This document shows, piece after piece, positions 59,001 to 64,000 of a stretch of 64,000 nt of DNA. The stretch is taken from NCBI GenBank assembly GCA_038030265.1, contig CM075938.1, positions 18,143,009 through 18,207,008 of the forward strand, given 5' to 3'. The DNA is from Corythucha ciliata. Taxonomy: Eukaryota > Arthropoda > Insecta > Hemiptera > Tingidae. The translations under genes were made by a program, and so were the position numbers. A model generated the notes under the pieces. The model made no database searches and was not told the origin of the DNA. It worked only from the letters and a program-made list of their open reading frames with translations. Within the stretch, counting starts at the first letter, position 1; every line of letters begins with the position of its first letter.

Positions 59001-62000
59001 ATACTCCCACCCTATATACCCAAGGACACAGAACAGAGTCATTTTGGCGCACGTCATGCTTCTACGGCGAATAGTGCACTTATTGTTAGTCCGAACGATT
59101 TCCCTCCAGAAAAAACAAACAAACAACGCGTAAAATATGAAGTTATTTATTATACACTATATCGAGCATTATATTAAGTTTTTCCATTTTCATTATTATT
59201 ACGTTTTTGTTAGTGTGAGATCCGAGATAGCATTTTTTTTTCTCACGGTTGGCCTTCGCAGATAGCGATCGATGGAGTTATTCTTTATGTTTAAAATGTT
59301 ACAAGCCCGTGCGTGCGTTTAACATCACTATAGATTCTGGCCTAATTTGACCATCATTCACTAAAATAAATAATAATTACAAAATAAAGACCAATTGAAG
59401 TATTTATGGAAGAAACATACTGACTAAAGGTGAAAAATTTCATTGGCGCGTAACCCGTTCACCCCCACCCCCACCACTAACTAAAAGGGCGGCCGCGAAG
59501 GCCGGAAGAAAAAGAAATGAACACGCCTGTGTAACCACTCGACCATTAAGAGGTTTTCTTCAGAAAAATCAGGTCAACTATTGCACCAGGCACACAAAAA
59601 AGAGTCTTGAAGGATCTTTATTCCTATCTTACTACAAAAAACAAAAAACGTGTCGACACGTTTTTAAACGGCTTTCTTCACTTTATAAGGATATAAATGC
59701 TCCGTACAATAATACTTCAAAGCAGAAGGAAGAAATCCCCCACCCACCACTACCACCACACTCGAGAATTATATACGTTCCACGAAAACATTTCAACTCT
59801 CCGTGAATGCATTAGAGCCACGCTTTTCACATTTCCCTGTTGCCCGGGACTTGCTCTTTCCCAAGTGTCTTAAAAAATAGTACGAAATTTTATCTCAAAT
59901 CAGAAAACTGAGATTTTCAATGAAAACCTCGTAATTACCAATACTTCACATTTTTTTTTTTTTTTTGTGTTATATAATGGAAATTAAATGTATTTTTAAT
60001 TCCTCATCCTGGCAGCATGAATTTAGCCCGCACTGTGGTCCTGGAGATGGGTATAGGAAGTAAAAATCTACCACATTCCACACCATTTGTCTAACAAACT
60101 TTTCAGCCTTTTTTTCTTCTTATTCTTCCTTTTCCGTCCACTCCCATTCCTTCCCCTCCTACCTCTTCATCACCCTTATTTTTTTATCATTTTTATAGCC
60201 CTGTTTCTCATTCCTTTCCATTTCTTTATCAGGCGAAACTTCTTTTCTTTCCTTTTTTAAAAAAGAGAGAGACAGAATGAGTGAGGACGGGAAGGGAAAG
60301 AAAGCCAGTCCTACAGATAAGTAAATAAGACTCAAGAGCCAGGGAGTCATTTTTTACGCGAGGTGAAATTGTTATCACAGCCTCTGGGGTGGTGTAGGGG
60401 TGCGTGGTTGGGTTTTGAGGAGGGGAGGGGAGGAAGAGGTTGATGGCACGAAGTGTGGTTGTTTCAAGAGTTGTAATGACTGATTTTCCAGTTTATTCCC
60501 ATAGCAACTCCCCCCTGATTTTTCCGTATCATGATCACAGATAGAGGAGTTTGACGTTTCTATATTAAGACCCGTTGCTCAGTCCAGCGCCTATTCAGCG
60601 TTCTTTTTTTTTTATTATTCGTAAAATAACAAGGGAAAAAACTGTTCGATCATCTTATCTAAGTGATGTCAAATGTTTCCGTTTTTATCGTTGAAATTCG
60701 AGGTTCATTAATTTTAAAAATAATAATGATAGTGAAATAGGGAGGGACCTCTAAGGTGAATGGGGAAAATAGGGGTTGTAGGCGCTTAGGGAAAGTGCTT
60801 CCAGGGAGTTGATGGCGTGGAGTTTTAGAAAAGGCTATGGTGCGAGAGAGAAGTGACAGAAAAGGGTGTTAATCAGAAAAGGCCCTCCGCTGTTGATATC
60901 TTTTGGACAGTGTTTATCTCAAGTCTCCAGGTGGGTTAGCTTAATCCTTTCCTGCCTCGTTGAGATATACCTGCCTCGCAATTGAATAATTCATACAGTC
61001 CACACTTCTCGCTCGCCTCTTCTCTTCCAAGTCAGGGGGTTAATCTGTCAAGATGGGGGTTGAAGGATAGAGCTAAATATTTGTGAGCCGGCTTTATCTA
61101 CTGAGGCCAGAGCCCAAGGCGCTACCCCGACGTCCTCCTTCCTACACCCACAAATACCCCCCCCCCCAACTCTTCCTTTTTTTCCAGGTATTAATCTCGC
61201 GAGTAATGACACACGGCCTTCCTTTTCTAACACACCTCCACCACACCCCCAAACCGTGTACCCATCTTTCTCGGACCAGGGGGATAGTCAACTGTGGGGC
61301 GCTTTTGTCCCTTATTCTCCCCCTTCCACCAAGAAAACCCCCTCAGGGGTCGAAAGGGAGAGTTCTGAGGCTGACAAATCGCTAAGGATGACCGGAGATT
61401 TGTCCTGAGGGGGGTTGTGTTGGTGGACCGAAGGAGAGTGAGCGATGAGCTTGACAGAAAAGGGGTGTGGGAGGTGAGAAAGAAATCGAGCGGAGATATC
61501 GCCTAGGCTTCAAGCTTCGAAAGTCATCAATTTTTTAAGTCTTTAAACCTGGGGGAACCACCTTTTTTGAACCTTTTGCTACCCTGTTTGCTTTCTTTAA
61601 TTTACACTTTGGAAAAACTGGAATGATTAGTTATCATCCTTTGATATTGCTGTAATGTACTTTGGAATTCTTGATCGCCATAAACACCAAAATATGAAGT
61701 TTAAGATAGCGATAAAACATGAAAAAAATACACACCTTTTATGAAAACCCAAGTATAAAACCGTGTGCATAATTTATCGTCGTCAGGGTCGTGAGATACG
61801 TCAAGATAAAGAAGCGGCTTTTTCGGATGGATGGGCGGAGTGGAAGGTCGCTGTTGGCTCTATAGGACGAAGGGGATGAGGTTGAATATCGCGTTATTGG
61901 ATCTAGCGGTTTATCTCAACTTGTCAGGCCCCCTTGCGATAGATTTCCTTAGTCAGCCTTCCTACACCCCCTCCCCCTTAACAACACACAACTAGATCGA

Positions 62001-62850
62001 CGCTGTTCCGTTTACATCGTGGAAACGTACACGTATTCAATCTGAGAGGGAGATGAATCTCGATCGGGTTGAATAATTTTGGCCCCACCTAGTAAATTCA
62101 CAATGTCTTTCAACTTGCCAGAAACGGTATAGTTAGCATAATGACGGAAACGAGCGCACTCTTGGAGTTGGAATCCAGAACAGTTGTGCGGTGACGAAGT
62201 GTTCTATAAAAAAGCTCATTAAAAACATGTCAAATCTTCCAAAAACGCAAGAATAACGGGGAGAACGCCATCAACAATCCGACCCAAACCCAACAATTCT
62301 TTTAAGCATTTAAGTTAGGGCGACCAGATTGCGGCGAAATTGGTTTCCGAGGACGCCTGGCACGAAAAAGTAGGACGCTTGCAACTGGAAGTAGGACAAA
62401 ACAGTAGGACGTCTAAAATCAAGTTAAAAACGACTAATGGTTGATCAGTTTGATGTTAAAATTGTTTTTTGCTCGACTAGGGTGTCGTGCTCGTTTATAT
62501 GATAACAATATAACGGCTTCAGTGGCGTTACAAAGTTAGTGAACTCACTCATTCTACAAAATTGGGTTAGAAATAAAACTTCAAGATTGAGTTTGCCACG
62601 AATGAGCGTATTTTTCCCCTTTTGGTCATGAATTCATTGTCAAAAGCAGGGCCATTTAAAAATAGTCTAACCACACCACTAGCTTGCGTTTCTGGAATTA
62701 CAGAATTCCGGTAGTTGACAGCATTCAAAGGAGTGAAATTAGGTTTTGAAGGAATCGACAATCCACATTACAATTTTTGTTGAAACAGCCTTTTGGCTTA
62801 TTTTATTTATTATTGCTGAAGATATTGAAGATAAGAAAGATCTCTCCCTC
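59000..62850. other. Non-coding stretch without recognisable genes
   Basis: It has an aacgtgtcgacacgtt palindrome near 59647, a C11 tract (61157-61167) and purine-rich DNA. At 62316-62420 is an 'agggcgaccagattg...gtaggacg' segment resembling, in degenerate form, the one near 7205. Frames up to 100 codons show no motifs. Confidence 0.4.
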
Positions 62851-62854
62851 TTAT

Positions 62855-62905
62855 TTGTTCATTTGTGACCGCGGTTTCGGCAACAACGCCATTCTCAAAC
62901 TACGC
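62855..62905 (-). other. Possible retroelement 3' region motif
   Basis: The minus strand reads gaatggcgttgttgccgaaa followed by ccgcggtcac. A 'GAAAC-near-GGTC' phrase after a short imperfect hairpin is reminiscent of Penelope-like element tails, some of which hold hammerhead ribozymes. The CUGAUGA box is not clear, so this is only a hint. Confidence 0.15.
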
Positions 62906-63359
62906 AATTAAAACAGAAACACAACAAGACCAAGGATCAAACAAGGTACGGGCGAACAACCGATAAATCAATGCCTAAAAATTAAAAATCGAACTAAAAA
63001 TCGGGAGAAAACAAAAACAACTTACCGAGTCAACGAACAAAACACAACTGACTAGACAATATCACAGTAGTTGGAGATGGGCCGCATATGGGGCCCCTCC
63101 TCCCCCCAGATCTGAGCACATTTTCAATGATGTGCGCTGACACGGCCCCAGATCAAAAGACTTAATTTGATTCAGGCATCCCTCACCGTATCTGGACGCA
63201 TGACGCGTAATTTCAAGAAATTCAAGCCACGCTATTATTGCTGAAGTTATTTTTAACACACTTTGTTTTTTGAAGACAGGCCAAAACTGTCCATCTGTGG
63301 ATTCCTTGTGGAATATCCACTATTATTGTGAAATTGGGGTTTGTTGTTATTGTGAAATT

Positions 63360-63500
63360 GACGAAATGTGGGTTATGAACAAGCAAAATCCAAAAATTCA
63401 GTTTTTGAAGGAGCCAACTTGACTGTACGAATTAGCCAAACCACTCAAGAAGATCCAAAGCCACAAACTTTGGGTTTTGAAATAGCGAAAATCCGTGGAA
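63360..63500 (+). repeat. Short F1 array
   Basis: About four diverged units: aatccaaaaattcagtttttg, aggagccaacttgactgtac, tagccaaaccactcaag and ttgggttttgaaatagcg. Confidence 0.45.
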
Positions 63501-63550
63501 CGTGCGTTTTCATGTCAACATGAATGACATTTTAGGTAATAAACTGATTT

Positions 63551-63733
63551 ATGTACAACCCGGAGATAAAGCAGTCCTTATCAATTTCAAAATTTTATGG
63601 TAAGCCTGCCTATTACTCCCTAGGGAAAGTCACCAGCTTTATTCCCTCATCTTTCGGGACAAAGTTGTATAGAACCCAAGTTCTTCCACTCATCACGATC
63701 GCTATGGTAACTGTGGTCATTTATAAAATTTGA
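63551..63733 (+). CDS. Candidate small membrane protein, followed by AATAAA
   Basis: The ATG-started 60-codon frame (MYNPEIKQSLSIS...) ends in a hydrophobic stretch, VLPLITIAMVTVVIY, preceded by KLYRTQ: a possible single C-terminal membrane segment. An AATAAA polyadenylation signal lies 54 nt after the stop (63787-63792). An acceptor-like ttttag sits just upstream (about 63535). A GTAAGC inside the frame (63600) could instead be a splice donor. Length and layout suit a small mitochondrial inner-membrane subunit, but no family can be named. Confidence 0.28.
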   Translation: MYNPEIKQSLSISKFYGKPAYYSLGKVTSFIPSSFGTKLYRTQVLPLITIAMVTVVIYKI

Positions 63734-64000
63734 AATTTTGATCCCGTCAGAGTGCACTTACAACATTTGGTCTCAACTTTTTCTTCAATAAAGTGTCTGC
63801 TTCACAAACTACATGTAAAGCAAATAAATTACAGCTGGATTTTGGATATTTTTCATTTTAACTGATAGAAGATTTTTTTATTATTTCGTTTCCTTTCGAT
63901 CCATTTTCCTTATAAAATAATTTAATTTCAACTTCAAATTCCGTCGTGGTTCGTGCCCCTCCGTCCGTTTGTAAGTCGATGGTAGAGCGCAAATTTTCAA

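Overview
The window looks like gene-poor, repeat-dominated animal DNA, most likely arthropod. There are no bacterial-style operons. The one multi-exon gene relic that can be followed has introns of about 75 bp with canonical GT-AG borders. The recognisable protein remnants are non-LTR retrotransposon, DDE transposase, THAP finger and SWIM/YqaJ-like nuclease types, all common in arthropod genomes. The species cannot be determined from the sequence alone. Almost all long open frames fall in repeats or look random.

The clearest gene-derived sequences are: (1) a minus-strand, intron-containing pseudogene at 13.85-15.1 kb, encoding a SWIM zinc finger followed by a YqaJ/lambda-exonuclease-like domain, with several frameshifts, two internal stops and a lost catalytic Glu; (2) a 5'-truncated LINE reverse transcriptase at 31.3-33.2 kb (minus), with frameshifts at two five-base homopolymers and a candidate 7-bp target-site duplication; (3) a LINE endonuclease fragment at 35.0-35.4 kb (minus) that abuts a 269-bp foldback; (4) a broken THAP-finger fragment at 36.06-36.2 kb; (5) a transposase C-terminal remnant cut by the left window edge. 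A few exon-like segments with good splice sites or a downstream AATAAA (29.2, 37.7-38.9 and 63.6 kb) are given at low confidence.

Mobile DNA without coding capacity is abundant. Two hAT-like elements have 8-bp target duplications (2581-3369 with 7/8 match, 50919-51655 perfect). A 242-bp MITE has a perfect 8-bp duplication (28484-28725), and a 147-bp MITE lies between TTAA sites. Several TIR or foldback MITEs are present. A 1.17-kb foldback element with about 98-bp inverted ends carries an internal array of about 140-bp repeats, and next to it lies a 1.46-kb element with ~52-bp inverted ends.

The most unusual feature is a set of degenerate short-period arrays (units about 16-61 bp) in at least six sequence families. 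They recur through the window in both orientations, sometimes switch orientation at a palindrome, and total roughly 10 kb. On top of these, about 27 homopolymeric G or C tracts of 9-14 bases are scattered through the intergenic DNA.
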